A DNA stretch of 64,000 bases from Zasmidium citrigriseum (taxonomy: Eukaryota; Ascomycota; Dothideomycetes; Mycosphaerellales; Mycosphaerellaceae): assembly GCA_002786025.1 (NCBI GenBank), contig NHNW01000071.1, positions 62,001 through 126,000 of the forward strand. Direction: 5' to 3'. Each line of letters begins with the position of its first letter. Position 1 is the stretch's first letter. Positions 43,739 to 54,636 of the stretch are shown in pieces. Under the pieces are notes generated by a model that was not told the DNA's origin, ran no database searches, and saw only the letters and a program-made list of their open reading frames with translations. Position numbers and translations under genes: made by a program.

Positions 43739-45679
43739 CTAAGAGTCCCGACTTCCCATAACCTTACCCGCCTGCACCGCCTGCATCTTGTTATGCCAAC
43801 CCGGAGCCGCCTGAAACTTGCGCACCGTGCGCGTCTCATCGAGACTGTAACCCGGAATACGAATATTGTAGTTCCGCTCAAGAACCACCTGCACATCGCG
43901 GATGTCGAGTGTCTGATTGGGACGCATCTTGGCGAGACGGCATGCCTCGGTGATGACGCTGTCGACGAAGTCGTCTGTCATCTGCAGGATGTTTTCCTCG
44001 ACGTCGGGCGACAGCACGCCGCTGGACTCGCCACCGCTGGAGGAGGGTGCGGCGCCGGTGACTTGCCGGACGAGCTCGTCGAGTTTGCGCTTGCTGAGGA
44101 CGCGGTCGCCTTCGCCTTCGAGGGTGTAGGGTGGCGGACGCGTGACGCCGGGAGTGCCCATCATGCCTTGGTTGTTCATGGTGGGACGGGCTGGTGGACC
44201 GCCGACGGCATTTTGTGTGCGCGGGTCGAGGGAGAGCTGCTTCGGGATGGGGAATTTGGTGTTGGCGCTGCTGGTCTGGGTGGTCTGCAGACTCGGGTAG
44301 GCGGCGGTAGGAGTGTTTTGCTGGGTCGCGGAATTGGGCTGCTGGTTGCTGAACGGGAGGCCATTGGGGACTTGAGGCTGCGGCTGTTGGCCAGGCTGGC
44401 CCTGTTGTTGCGCGTGCTGGCCATTGTAGCTCTCAGCGGCTCGCGACATCGCTTGCTGGTGGTTGAGGGGTTGCGGGCGTTGTGGATTCTGTTGCGTCGC
44501 GCTGTTGGGCATGCCCGAGCCGGGAGTCTGCTGCGAGGGCGCCTGTCCCATCTGGTTCACATTCTGTCCCTGCTGCGTGTTTATTTGTGGCGGACGCTGC
44601 TGCATATTCTGCTGCTGTGGAAAATTCTGCTGTTGTTGTGGATGGGTAGCGGACTGCGGGGTCTGCTGTGGGTGTTGGGTGGGAGTCTGTTGCTGGGCCA
44701 TGTTTTGCTGCGCGGCAGTCGCTTGCTGGTTCGAGGGCTGCTGCTGCTGCTGCGGGAAACCACCTTGCGGTTGCGGCGGAGAAAGTGACGTTCGCTGTTC
44801 AGCGTTCACCTGCTGCTTGGCGTCGCCTTGTGGCTGCTGGGCTTGCTGCGGCGGCGCATTTCCGCCCTGCTGCGATTGCGCTCTCTGCTGTTGCTGCTGC
44901 TGGGCGGCAGCTTGGATCTGTTGTTGAGTCAAGCCCAGCTGTCCCGACTCTGCCATGTTCTTCCAGTGGTTCCATCGATTGTTGGCGGTCTCGATCGCCC
45001 TCTTCGCCTCCTGGAATTGCTTAATGATACTGTCGGGCGGTTGCTGTCCTTGTTGTTGCGCTTGCTGCATCTGGGCATTGATGCTGCGTGCTCGATTCAT
45101 AATCGCCTCGCGTCTAGCGAGCGTCTCGTAAGCCTGCTTGCGCCATTGTGCCTTCAATCCCTCGAATTGTTGGGAGCTCATGCCGTTGGGCTGTACTATA
45201 TTGACATCGTTCAGCATCTTTTGCGCGCTCTCACTAAGCCTTTGTTGCGCTTGTCCCGGCTGCCCTGCCTGGCGAGCCTGTGCCTGTGCTTGTGCCTGCG
45301 CTTGTGCCTGCGCTTGAGCTTGTGCTTGCGCCTGAGCCTGAGCCTGTGCCTGAGCCTGTGTCATCTGCTGAGGATTACCCTGCTGAGGCTGCATTCCTCC
45401 TTGGCCGGCAGTGTTTGGCCGCGGTTGACCGGCGCCTGAGCCAGGGCGGCCGCGACCTTGTGCTTGAGCCAGCTGGGCCATCAGCTTGTGACTTGCCGTC
45501 CGGATCTTCTGCTCAGCTTCAAGGCGTGGAGGACTGCCGACAGGGTTGCTTTCAAACGTGTGCCATAGATTCGCAAGTCCGGACTTGTACTGCTGCTTGG
45601 AGGCGTCGTCGAGGAAAGGCAGGTTGTCGATCTGGGCGGGCTTGATCATCGGCGTCGGGCCCTGCGTAGGGCTCGCCAT
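43739..45679 (-). CDS. TAF12: TFIID/SAGA subunit TAF12
   Basis: Single exon, 646 residues from ATG 45679. Taf12 pairs with Taf4 (TFIID) or Ada1 (SAGA) through a histone fold. The N-terminus has a conserved helix (DNLPFLDDASKQQYKSGLAN), then long Gln/Ala/Pro-rich stretches including an (AQ)n run at about 45270-45360 coded by a 6-nt repeat, a helical block (RLSESAQKMLNDVNIVQPNG, LARREAIMNRARSINAQM), and the C-terminal histone fold (residues about 527-610): LSKRKLDELVRQV, EENILQMTDDFVDSVI, LDIRDVQVVLERNYNIRIPG, followed by the conserved FQAAPGWHNKM tail. Met codons further up lack support because the frame there starts at GTG. An open charged frame continues beyond the stop codon. Confidence 0.9.
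   Translation of the reverse strand: MASPTQGPTPMIKPAQIDNLPFLDDASKQQYKSGLANLWHTFESNPVGSPPRLEAEQKIRTASHKLMAQLAQAQGRGRPGSGAGQPRPNTAGQGGMQPQQGNPQQMTQAQAQAQAQAQAQAQAQAQAQAQAQAQARQAGQPGQAQQRLSESAQKMLNDVNIVQPNGMSSQQFEGLKAQWRKQAYETLARREAIMNRARSINAQMQQAQQQGQQPPDSIIKQFQEAKRAIETANNRWNHWKNMAESGQLGLTQQQIQAAAQQQQQQRAQSQQGGNAPPQQAQQPQGDAKQQVNAEQRTSLSPPQPQGGFPQQQQQPSNQQATAAQQNMAQQQTPTQHPQQTPQSATHPQQQQNFPQQQNMQQRPPQINTQQGQNVNQMGQAPSQQTPGSGMPNSATQQNPQRPQPLNHQQAMSRAAESYNGQHAQQQGQPGQQPQPQVPNGLPFSNQQPNSATQQNTPTAAYPSLQTTQTSSANTKFPIPKQLSLDPRTQNAVGGPPARPTMNNQGMMGTPGVTRPPPYTLEGEGDRVLSKRKLDELVRQVTGAAPSSSGGESSGVLSPDVEENILQMTDDFVDSVITEACRLAKMRPNQTLDIRDVQVVLERNYNIRIPGYSLDETRTVRKFQAAPGWHNKMQAVQAGKVMGSRDS
45270..45360 (-). 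repeat. Hexanucleotide repeat coding an Ala-Gln run in TAF12
   Basis: Repeats of GCCTGx/GCTTGx hexamers on the plus strand read as alternating Gln-Ala on the minus strand (about 14 units). Coding and in frame, so unit gain or loss would change length without frameshift. Confidence 0.7.
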
Positions 45680-46808
45680 GGTGGATAGCGGAGAATGTGG
45701 ACAGAGTGGTACGGTAGATGTCAGATGAGAGTCGGAGGTATATTTTATAGCCCACCGGCTCGGAGTGCGGGTGTGGGCAGGTGATCGCGGTGGAGATGGG
45801 TGGAAGGTGGTATCGAATAGCCGTTGGAGCACTGGTCAGCAAGTCGCGGATTGGATTGGGAGAGGTGTTGAAGATTGCGTGACTATAGAAGAGGACAGGC
45901 CTGGATTCTCGCGAGTGAGTCAAAGCAGTGAGAGGTGAGGTGTAGTGAGGTAGAGAAGGCGATGGAGAGCACATGCATGTGAAGTTCGCGACGACCCACT
46001 TGGACGCCTGGCGAATGCCAAGAGATTTCCGGGAACCCCACACCCGCCTCACATATACCACTTCAAACTTCACTCCTCTCTCCAACTTCGTAACTAATCA
46101 ATATCACGATGCCACCCGCGGACATCGAAACGTGTCAGGGACAATTTCCTGCATCAGCAATGAGTTCGGCGGATTCCAAACGTGCACGGCGAGTATTAAG
46201 AAACCAGTTGACCACCAGCTTCACAAGGAAGCGAGGATGGACGATTCAACTTCTAGGTCTGCAGTGTGGCCAGCCGTACATCGACGAACGAAGGGATGGC
46301 CGACCGAAATAAATGTCACTTTCACGACTATTCGCCTGACATCGATCGTGCTTTGGAATCGGGGAATGCTTTGATCGAGTCCATGGTGTTTGCCTCGAGT
46401 CAAGGCCGATTCTACAAAAATGGTTACCACTTAAGAACTTTACCAGTAAAAGCTATTGCCAGACCCAGAACTTCCCGCCGGTGAGAACTTCGTGGCAAGT
46501 TTCACGTGAGCTCGTGATGCGGAGCAGTCGAATGTACTTGTACAAACGTCCAACAGCTCATGCAGGGATTCGAGCTCCCTCACTGCTCGTCGTTCAAGTC
46601 GCAGGAATCCGAAGAGGGGTCAAAGTCCCTTGTGCCACAGACTGTGATGGACGATCTATATTCTCCTTTGCGCCGAAGAGGTTTATATTGGCAAGCATGA
46701 GGACCCGTTTCACAGCATTGAGCTGCTCTGTAAGAAGATCTCACTCACAGCCTGACCCAAGTCTCTCAGCCTGTCTCAATCATTCAATTAACACGTCCTA
46801 TCTCCAAA
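45680..46808. other. Divergent intergenic region
   Basis: About 1.1 kb between the TAF12 and GMC oxidoreductase starts. It contains a TCACGTGA palindrome (46502-46509) and a fragment resembling the ends of a tRNA (46522-46588). No protein gene was recognised. Confidence 0.45.
46502..46509. promoter_or_regulatory. TCACGTGA palindrome
   Basis: Perfect E-box-like palindrome about 300 bp upstream of the GMC oxidoreductase ATG. Its use is unproven; a chance match is quite possible. Confidence 0.25.
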
Positions 46809-48788
46809 ATGCCATCCCAATCAAACGGCACCAATGGCCAGCACAGTGGCTCGGCCCTCTGCACCCTCGATGAGTTCCTGGCGCAAGACAGCTACGACTA
46901 CATAATCGTCGGCGGCGGAACAGCAGGCCTCTGCGTCGCCGCCCGTCTCACAGAGAACCCCAACGTAAAAGTCGCCGTCTTAGAAGCAGGAAAAAATCTG
47001 TGACAACCAATCTACCCATCCCTTCGCACAAACTAACGATACCCAGCATGGACGACCCCCAAATCTCCACCCCCTCCCTCTACCCCACCCTCCCTCATAG
47101 GCCGCGAGAAGTATGACTGGTGCTATCAATCCGAGCTCGTGCCCACAGCCGGAAACAAAACCTACTCCATGCCCCGCGGCCGCGTCCTAGGCGGCTCCTC
47201 CGCAATAAACTACCTCATGTACGTGCGCGGTTCAAGGGCCGACTACGACGGCTGGGCCACGCTCGTCAACGACAAAGCCTGGAGCTGGGAAGGTCTCCTT
47301 CCGTACTTCAAGAAACACCAGCATCTCGACCCGCCAGAGAATGAGAACCCGAATAAGCAATTCATGCCCCTTGGCGCAAAGGATGAGTTCCACGGGAATG
47401 AGGGACCGATCCACACGAGTTTTAATGATTACTGGGAGCCGTTTGAATATGATTTCTGTGAGGCGGCGTATGCAGTTGGTGCGGGTGAGAGGACGCTTGT
47501 TGATGCGTGGGGTGGGGATCATATGGGGTTTTATTCGAGTCTGGCGGCCGTGAATCGGACGGATGATCCCGGGAAGAGGAGTTATGCAGCCACTGGATAT
47601 TTGCGTCCGAACCTCCATCGTCCGAACTTAAAAGTTCTCTGTGAAGCTCTGGCGGGAAAGGTACTGCTCGAGGGAAACGTGGCGAAGGGTGTGGAGTTCC
47701 ATCATGCCGGGAAGAAATATTCGATCAAAGCGGAGAGGGAAGTGATTCTCTGCGGTGGGGTGATCAACAGTCCGCAACTCCTGGAGTTATCTGGCATTGG
47801 CGATCCTGAAGTTCTCAAGGCTGCCGGAGTGGAATGTCTCGTGAAGAACGAACGAGTTGGCGCCAACTTCCAAGACCACGTCCTCGGAGGCATGCTGTAC
47901 GATCTCGCCCCGGGCGTGATATCGATGGACGCACTGCAAGGCGCCGAGTACCAAAAAGCTCAGCAGGAGCTTTACGACAAGACCAACAACGGACCTCTCG
48001 GATCCCCAGGAATGTTGATGGGTTTCGTCTCCTATGCCTCTCTTGTCGACAAGGAGACTCTCGATGAAACCATCTCCGAGATCCGTAAGAACTCCCTCGC
48101 TAAAACAGACTTCGAAAAACGCCAGGAAGACGTAATCGTCAAGCAAATCTCCGATCCAACCTTCGCTAATATCCAGACGTTCTGTATCCCATGCCAACTC
48201 GACCTCAGCCAAGGCACAGACCAAATCGGCTTCTTCAGTCCCCCTCCCCAAGGCAAGAACCGGGTATCTTTACTCGTCTGCCTCGAACACCCCCTTTCCC
48301 GGGGCACAGTCCACATAACCACCTCCTCGCCCCACGACCCTCCAAAAATCGACCCAGGTTACTTCCGCAACGCAGCAGACGCCAAAATCCTCGCTCAGGG
48401 CATCAAATGGATGGACAAAGTCGCCCAGCAACCAGTCCTGGCTAAGAGTCTCGGAGAAAGGATCCAGCCGCCTCAAGATGCGAGTATCGAGAAGGAAGAA
48501 GAGAGAGCGGAGTTTGTCAGGAACCATATCTCAACGCAGTACCATCTCATCGGCACGTGTACGATGGGCGAAGTCGTCGATACGGAGTTGAAAGTCAAGG
48601 GCGTACAGGGCTTGAGGGTGATCGATGCGAGTGTATTTCCGGGGCATGTGAGCGGGAATATCATGTCGACGACGTATGCGGTGGCCGAGAAGGGTGCGGA
48701 TTTGGTGAAGAAGGATGATGAGAGGTTTCTTGCGAAGGTGGATTCGGCGAGGCATTACATTCTGTCGTTGGAAATCGTTCATCGGTAG
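46809..48788 (+). CDS. GMC-family FAD oxidoreductase with apparent one-base frameshift
   Basis: Exon 1 46809..46999, intron 47000..47046, then coding to 48788. GMC enzymes oxidise alcohols, aldoses or choline-like substrates with FAD. Seen: the dinucleotide-binding [19 protein letters not shown] near residue 30, then [14 protein letters not shown] after the intron, [22 protein letters not shown] (FAD contact), [23 protein letters not shown] (GMC signature 2), and the catalytic-His region [10 protein letters not shown] with [20 protein letters not shown]. No signal peptide. Between LYPT and GREKYDW (47091-47096) the frame shifts by one base in a C/T run (CTCCCTC); one C fewer would restore a normal reading. 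It may be a sequencing error or a real disabling mutation; the rest is intact. The end overlaps the F-box gene by 10 bp. Confidence 0.8.
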
Positions 48789-51331
48789 AGGTAGTTATTC
48801 GTAAACATATTCCCGTAATAATCCATCTCCTCGTCACTTCGCATATTGTTCGACCTTACAACCTGGACAATCCCGCTCCAGTAGCCCTCAGTCTCAGCTT
48901 CAGGATGGCCAGCTTCAACAGACCGTTGATGAGCCAACTTTCGCTCCTTCCGAAACGCCGAAAGTAAAGCAATGTTGTCAATCTTCGGCTTCACCGGCGC
49001 TCTCGCGGAAGGTTGTTGCATGACAGGCTGTCCAAAACTGACCTCCTTATCATCCGACTGGAAAGCAAAGCGACCAGATTCGATGGTAGGGAACACGACT
49101 TCTTCCTCGCCAAAGAAGCTGAAGTCTGTCTCAGCTGCGTTCCACAGGGCCTCGCTGTCGCGATCTTCCGTCATCGATCGGGTGTCCTGATGCTGCCAGG
49201 GACTCGCTTTGCTGTTCCGTCGGTCATTTTCTGAGCCCATCTCCAGCACGATACGGCGAAGGGCGAAGATCTTCTTCGCTGAGTGCTTTAGAGCTGTGGC
49301 GTGGTCTCGTCGTCCAGGCGGCAACGCATAGTCGAGCTCCGCTTGGCTGCGAGCGAGTGCAGCTTCTTCGGCACAGTTCTTGATGAAGCAGATGAGGCGG
49401 TCTGCTACGTCCCGATCCGAGGAGAAGGGTGGGACGTCTGTCAAGACGAGTGTCGAGATGTGCGGGAGCATTGCTGGGTGGAGGTTATGGCCTGCCGTGA
49501 CGTGGGCGTTGAGGCGTGCTTTGCGTTCGGTTGCCATCGAAGAGTAGCTCCGTGGGCGGGGCTGGGGTGTTGGAGGAGTCGAGCCGCCAGGGCTATCTTG
49601 AGGAAACGGAGACATCAGGCTAGGAAAGCCAGTGCTTGTTGTCATTGTGCCGTCTTCCATGGCAGACACCGGACTCAAATGTGCTTTGCGGTCCATATCT
49701 GAAGCCAGAGTATCAACGACCTCAGGGGCAAAGACGCTACCTCTTCTCGCGCCATCGGTACTCTCTCCTGGAACATCGATCTGGAAAGTCTCGTCCCTGG
49801 CTGGCGACACAACGAACTTCATTGGGTCACCTTCGAGCTCATACCGCGGAGTTTGTTGGTCTGTGGGCATCTCGAAAGCTTCCGGCCGCACAGAGGTCCC
49901 ATCGAGTTCCAGAGCACCAGAACAAGATGGCAGCTCAGTATCGCCAAGCTCCACACGCCCATGCACAATCTCCTCTGGATGCATATTCGGTGCTTCCTTG
50001 GTAACAAGGCTGTGATCGATTCGTAGAAATGTTATTGTCTCGCCTCCATATTCTCGAAGGACTGGCGTGAGCTTCTCAATGCCAGGCATTGTGAGATCTC
50101 CATTCGACTCCTTTCCCGAGGTTGAAGGATGTCTTCGGAGGCTAGGCATCAGAGAGCCCACATCGAGGACATGCAGTCGTTGTGACCTGATCAGACCAGA
50201 GACTCCTTCCACAGTGATCGGATTTCCAGCAATGTACAGATGCGTGATACCGCCGCTTGGTGCGTCTTCGATGGCCAAGCGGCTAACAAATCGGCCAGTG
50301 AAAGCATTCCGTAGGTAACCTTCGAAGTCTTCTCCCCGGTAGATGTCCAGCATCTCGGCACCCATGTAAGGCAAGAGGGTGGGTGATCTCGGTCCATTCG
50401 CCGCTGATATTGTTCCATCGAGTTGTTGGCTTTGCACCAGAAAGCATCGATCCAGCAGAGTCCTCACCCCTCGATCCGTAATCTGATTGTCTCTGAGATC
50501 CAGACTCCGCACTCTCAGTCCAATCGCCCTGCTCAAGACATCGATACTCTCATCCTTCAAACTGATTCCCCTCAACTTCAACACTTGCAAGCCCATCAGC
50601 TTCTTCAACGTATTCAGCACATTGTCCTCCCGTGCCGGATAGCTGAACGACAAATCCAAATACATCAACCCCTCAAACCTCGCCAACGCACTCGCAAGCC
50701 CACTACTCGTAACATTCGGACACCGGCTCGCATCCAGTAACCTCAACCCAAAAGAAGGGACAAGCGTCGTCGGACTCTGGAAAAAACTCCCCGCACTCCC
50801 AGGTAATTCCACAACCCCCCTCGGCGGCACCCTCTCCTCAGGAGGTCTCTTCTTAATCAGACTAAGCGCCTGCAACGCCGCATAATCAAAAAACGGCACT
50901 AGAAGTAAAGAATAGAAGGTCAGTAGATGTCTCAGACATATCGCAGCATCTTGACTGTACGTACATCCCCTCACAACCAAACTCTGCAAACACGGCAACC
51001 GTTCCAACAAATCCCTCAACCAATCCGCCTGCGGCCCATAATAAATCTCCGCATGCGCAGGCGGGAAATGCAGCGTATGCGTCTGAGACCTAACAAACAA
51101 CCTCGCGGTTTGGAGAGTTTTCTTGAATCTAGTGAGGGCGACGTACACGGCGTCGTTTTCGATGCCGAAGTGCGAGGCTGGGTTGCCCCAGATGTGCGGT
51201 GCGAAGGTCGTGTGCCAGCGCGTGTTGACCAGGGCGGCGGAGCAGAGGTCTCGCGAGGGGAGGTATTGGGCTATGAGGTCCAGGTGGTCGATTAGAGTGG
51301 CGGATTCGTAGGATGGTGGGGCGGCTTCCAT
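48779..51331 (-). CDS. F-box / leucine-rich-repeat protein
   Basis: Two exons, complement(48779..50898, 50965..51331), 828 residues. The N-terminus (LIDHLDLIAQYLPSRDLCSAALVNTRWH) is F-box-like, the Skp1-binding element of SCF ubiquitin ligases. Leucine-rich repeats follow (LPCLQSLVVRG, FGLRLLDASRCPNVTSSGL, LMYLDLSFSYP, GLQVLKLRGISLKDESI, VRSLDLRDNQITDRGV, ITHLYIAGNPITVEGV), then a long polar region and a C-terminal helical part. The 66-nt intron (GTACGT ... TACTGAC ... TTCTAG) is a multiple of three and has no stop, so an unspliced reading also stays open; splicing restores a regular LRR (LVVRGLPFFDYAALQ). The likely role is substrate recognition for ubiquitination, with unknown target. Confidence 0.75.
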   Translation of the reverse strand: MEAAPPSYESATLIDHLDLIAQYLPSRDLCSAALVNTRWHTTFAPHIWGNPASHFGIENDAVYVALTRFKKTLQTARLFVRSQTHTLHFPPAHAEIYYGPQADWLRDLLERLPCLQSLVVRGCTYSQDAAICLRHLLTFYSLLLVPFFDYAALQALSLIKKRPPEERVPPRGVVELPGSAGSFFQSPTTLVPSFGLRLLDASRCPNVTSSGLASALARFEGLMYLDLSFSYPAREDNVLNTLKKLMGLQVLKLRGISLKDESIDVLSRAIGLRVRSLDLRDNQITDRGVRTLLDRCFLVQSQQLDGTISAANGPRSPTLLPYMGAEMLDIYRGEDFEGYLRNAFTGRFVSRLAIEDAPSGGITHLYIAGNPITVEGVSGLIRSQRLHVLDVGSLMPSLRRHPSTSGKESNGDLTMPGIEKLTPVLREYGGETITFLRIDHSLVTKEAPNMHPEEIVHGRVELGDTELPSCSGALELDGTSVRPEAFEMPTDQQTPRYELEGDPMKFVVSPARDETFQIDVPGESTDGARRGSVFAPEVVDTLASDMDRKAHLSPVSAMEDGTMTTSTGFPSLMSPFPQDSPGGSTPPTPQPRPRSYSSMATERKARLNAHVTAGHNLHPAMLPHISTLVLTDVPPFSSDRDVADRLICFIKNCAEEAALARSQAELDYALPPGRRDHATALKHSAKKIFALRRIVLEMGSENDRRNSKASPWQHQDTRSMTEDRDSEALWNAAETDFSFFGEEEVVFPTIESGRFAFQSDDKEVSFGQPVMQQPSARAPVKPKIDNIALLSAFRKERKLAHQRSVEAGHPEAETEGYWSGIVQVVRSNNMRSDEEMDYYGNMFTNNYLYR

Positions 51332-51829
51332 TTTGGTGGGTTACATAGGGAATGCTTCAAGTTGGATAGTAATTTCAGGATGTCGTTGTTGAAGTCAAAG
51401 ATTGAAGCCATGATTCTGAGCGAGGCAGTGCTATAGGTGTGGTGGAGAAGGAGCTGAGGACGTCCACGCTAGCAACTAGCGTCCGCGAGGTGTGGATGAC
51501 AGTAACACGTGATGACTCCTTTGAACGGACGTCACTCCGGCGGCATGGTCATAGGCTCATCGCTCGAGAACAAAGAGCCAATATGGAATGGCAGGTGGGC
51601 GAATGAGGAATATAATTCGTAATTATTACCGCTTATATACAACCCACCCATCAGTGTGCCGTTCATCCCACATTCTCTATGCCTCAGGTATTCGTATCCG
51701 TGATCCAATAGGTCTATATCCCGAAGAGAACACATGCGCAGTACCCAGAAACGCCTCGCCATGCAACAACTGTGCGCGTTCTATTCCGATGAATTTTGTT
51801 GTGCCTTTTCCCCTCTCCCCAACCGTCTC
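51332..51829. other. Intergenic region, with CACGTGAT site
   Basis: About 500 bp upstream of the F-box gene and downstream of the Mg2+ transporter. CACGTGAT at 51506-51513 (reverse ATCACGTG, fits RTCACRTG). Nothing else was recognised. Confidence 0.4.
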
Positions 51830-54636
51830 TCATACAATTCCATATACCCTCTTCGCAACAACATAACAGGTAACGCCAAAAGCGACCAAGCCGGCGGTGA
51901 TGCAGAAGAACCACCTGCACATGTAGATTAGTGGTTGATGGCATGTGAGAGAGTGTGACATTGGACTTACGTTAGATCCCCCTCGTACTCCTGCCCAGGC
52001 ACCCACACGTTCATGCCCCACATACCGGTGATGATATTCATCGGCAAGACAATGGTACCAAGGACGGTGAGTTTACCCAGGATGTCTGCGTTCTGCTCCG
52101 CACGTTCGTTCATGCGGATGTTGATCTGAGCGACGTAGTTGCTGTGAGCTCTGCTGAGAAGACTGTAACGGAATGTCAGCTAACGACCTCAAGCAAGTGT
52201 CGGCATGTACATGACCCACCTCTCGAAATGAGACAGATTGCCCGTCATAGTCACAATATGATCCTGAATGTCTCCCAAGTACAGGCCAATCTCCGACCGA
52301 GGCGCCACCTCCCAGTGCTCGTTACAACGCTTCGCAAAGCCCTTGATGACATCTGCTTTATTGCCGAGCAGACGATACATACCCATGACGGTCTTTCGGC
52401 AGGTACCAATCCTTCTAAGCATGGCACCGCCGCTTTCGCCAGCTGTTTTCTCGCCAGCACCGTCGGCCTTCAGAGCACCCATCGCACCTTGCGTCTGCGG
52501 TCTCGACTCGCTGTTGCCACTGTCTCGTCGGCCTTTAGAGCTCTTTGGTCGTTGCTCTTGCTTCTGAGAATTCTGGGCTTGTTTGGTACCCTCTGCATTG
52601 TCGGCCGCGGTGGTGTGCATGTACAGAATCTCTTCGTCAATGTCATCGACTTCTCTTTCAAACTCCGTTACCAGAGGTCCGTAGGCGTCCGTCACGTCAT
52701 CAATGATTGCGTAGCTAATCCAGTCGGCCGTGGGGCTCATGTAGTCGTTCAGCTGTCGAATGCGTCGTCGTACATTGGCGGGATGCGGGCTCATCTTGTG
52801 GTGGAAGGTGATCAAGCCGTGGCGGAAGACCACAACGAACATATTGATTGGATCCATGTAGTCTTCACTATCCTTGTCCTGCTCAAAGGTGCGGTAGTTG
52901 ATGAAGTAGTACGATGGGAAAAGCTCGACCTTCTCGCGCTGCTCATCCATTAGAATATCCTCAGCGGTCAGCTGATGCAGACCGAATGCCTTGACAAGGA
53001 CTTTCATCTCAGCTTCAGTCGGTCTAAGCACGTCCAGCCAGAAGGTGGGCTTTGGGCCATATCGCTTCTTCGCTGGCCTGGGCGTTGCTCTGCCAGACCC
53101 TGGAGCGGACTCTGCGGTTTTGCTGACAATCGACGCCGAGCGAATGTTGGCCAATCTACTTCCAGCATCCCCCAGAGTCGACTTGTTCATCTCACCATCA
53201 CTCGACGGACGATGAGAATGCATCTGCGGGCGTTGTGATGCGTTCTCGTCCGTTCCGTTCGTGTCCTCGTCGTCGCTGCTGTCATCGCTGAGTTCAATGG
53301 GATCGGGTTGGAACAGCTCCCTGAACGTTGTGCCATCCTGCAGAAGATCGCTGATGGTACGAGCATGAATAGTACCGTCCAGTGTCTCATTGAAGTAGGT
53401 GAACCTGAACGGAGCATCGTCTTCCTCGGCATGCCATGCAGTGGTTCGGCCAGGTCGCAAGCGTCCCCCAACCATCACCGGCTCAGAAATCTTCTTTGCC
53501 CGCAAGACTTCCTGATGCGTACGCTCCTCCTTTTCATCCCGAGCCCACTCCTCAAGCACGTCGAGGTCAGGCCATACCTTCCCACGCCTCCGTCTTCGCC
53601 TGCTTGGAGAGTCTCGGTGTGGATCCAGCACAGACTCTTCACCACGCACAGAGCCCTCTTCTTCCTCAAGAGGAAAGCACACATCACGCTCAGCCAGCTC
53701 AGCAATGGTCGGCCTACGGCGCATGCCCTCGGGAGATGAACTCGGATATCTATCATCGTTCATTGCGTCAATGCTAATGATCGCATCGCGGTCTCGTCCT
53801 CTGTCAGAGCCTGGCGGGATGAAGAGGTCGTCCACAGATTCGAGCGTAGGCGAAGCAGGGACAGAAGGCGGATTGTTGACATCGTATGAACCCTCTGGCG
53901 CGTTGTTGTGAGGATGCGTAGCCATGAGCTCGCCTCTTCGTTTCGAAGAAGCCTTCGAATTATTTGACCCACGCCGGCCTCGATGATGACTGCCATAGCC
54001 ATATGCGCTATTATTACGAGACAACTCTGGCTTTGAGCGATTCCTACTCGAAAGCAAAGGGGTGCGATCATGCGCAATGTCCTCCTCCTCATCGTCAACA
54101 AGAGCCGTCTCATGGGCTGTTGACAGTCGCGATCTGTGTCCACTCGGTCGGCTATTCGAAGCCTCGGACGAGCGATGTTGTGACCTGGTGAAAGGCATTG
54201 CTACTCTTGCCAGAGAGTTCTTAATGGTATCTCGCCTCGACCTGAGCGGAGGCTGCTCGCGATGATCCAGCAGCGCCTCGCTCTCCAGACTGGTGTTGCT
54301 GCGGTTCCCATTGGACTGCAGGCGATAGAAGCTGGCCTGCTGGGCAGAGATGGCGCGCGACTCCAGCAGACTGGGCCTACCATCGCGGTCTGTCGTGTCC
54401 TCTGTCGCCTCTGAAGCCGCAGCAAAGCTCTGCCTCCTGTTCTTCTTCTTCCGCCCTCCTCTATGCCGCTTCTTCTTAGGTTTGCTCGCATCGGCCGGAT
54501 TGGCGGAGGATGACGCGACGTTCGAGGGATTTTGTGAACTGCCTTCGGCGGCGCCTGTGGAGGTAGAAGCTGCAGGTTTGGCCATGGAGTCTGGTCCTGA
54601 GACTCGGGCGAGCTCGTCGCGGGAGTTGGAAGCCAT
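51830..54636 (-). CDS. CorA-family Mg2+ transporter (ALR1/MNR2 type)
   Basis: Three exons, complement(51830..51914, 51971..52162, 52220..54636), 897 residues. Fungal Alr/Mnr2 proteins carry Mg2+ over the plasma or vacuolar membrane. A long disordered basic/Ser-rich N-terminus (about 430 residues; KKKRHRGGRKKKNRR, repeated RRRRRR) precedes the CorA domain: FWLDVLRPTEAEMKVLVKAF, HQLTAEDILMDEQREKVELF, DPINMFVVVFRHGLITFHH, RRIRQLNDYMSPTADWISYA and EREVDDIDEEILYMH, an insert, then RRIGTCRKTVMGMYRLLG. Exon 2 supplies the first TM helix and the GMN signature (G855-M-N857), exon 3 the second TM helix (ITAGLVAFGVTCYVV). The GTG-start extension upstream has no ATG, so ATG 54636 is used. Spliced length is exact. 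Confidence 0.92.

Noticed and set aside
43735..43775. A very short intron removing the TAF12 stop (GTAAGG to TTAG)
   Set aside because: It would be 29 nt, below usable length, has no branch site and puts the downstream segment out of frame.
43577..44788. 403-codon plus-strand ORF over TAF12
   Set aside because: Antisense image of Gln/Pro-rich repeats; the histone fold is on the other strand.
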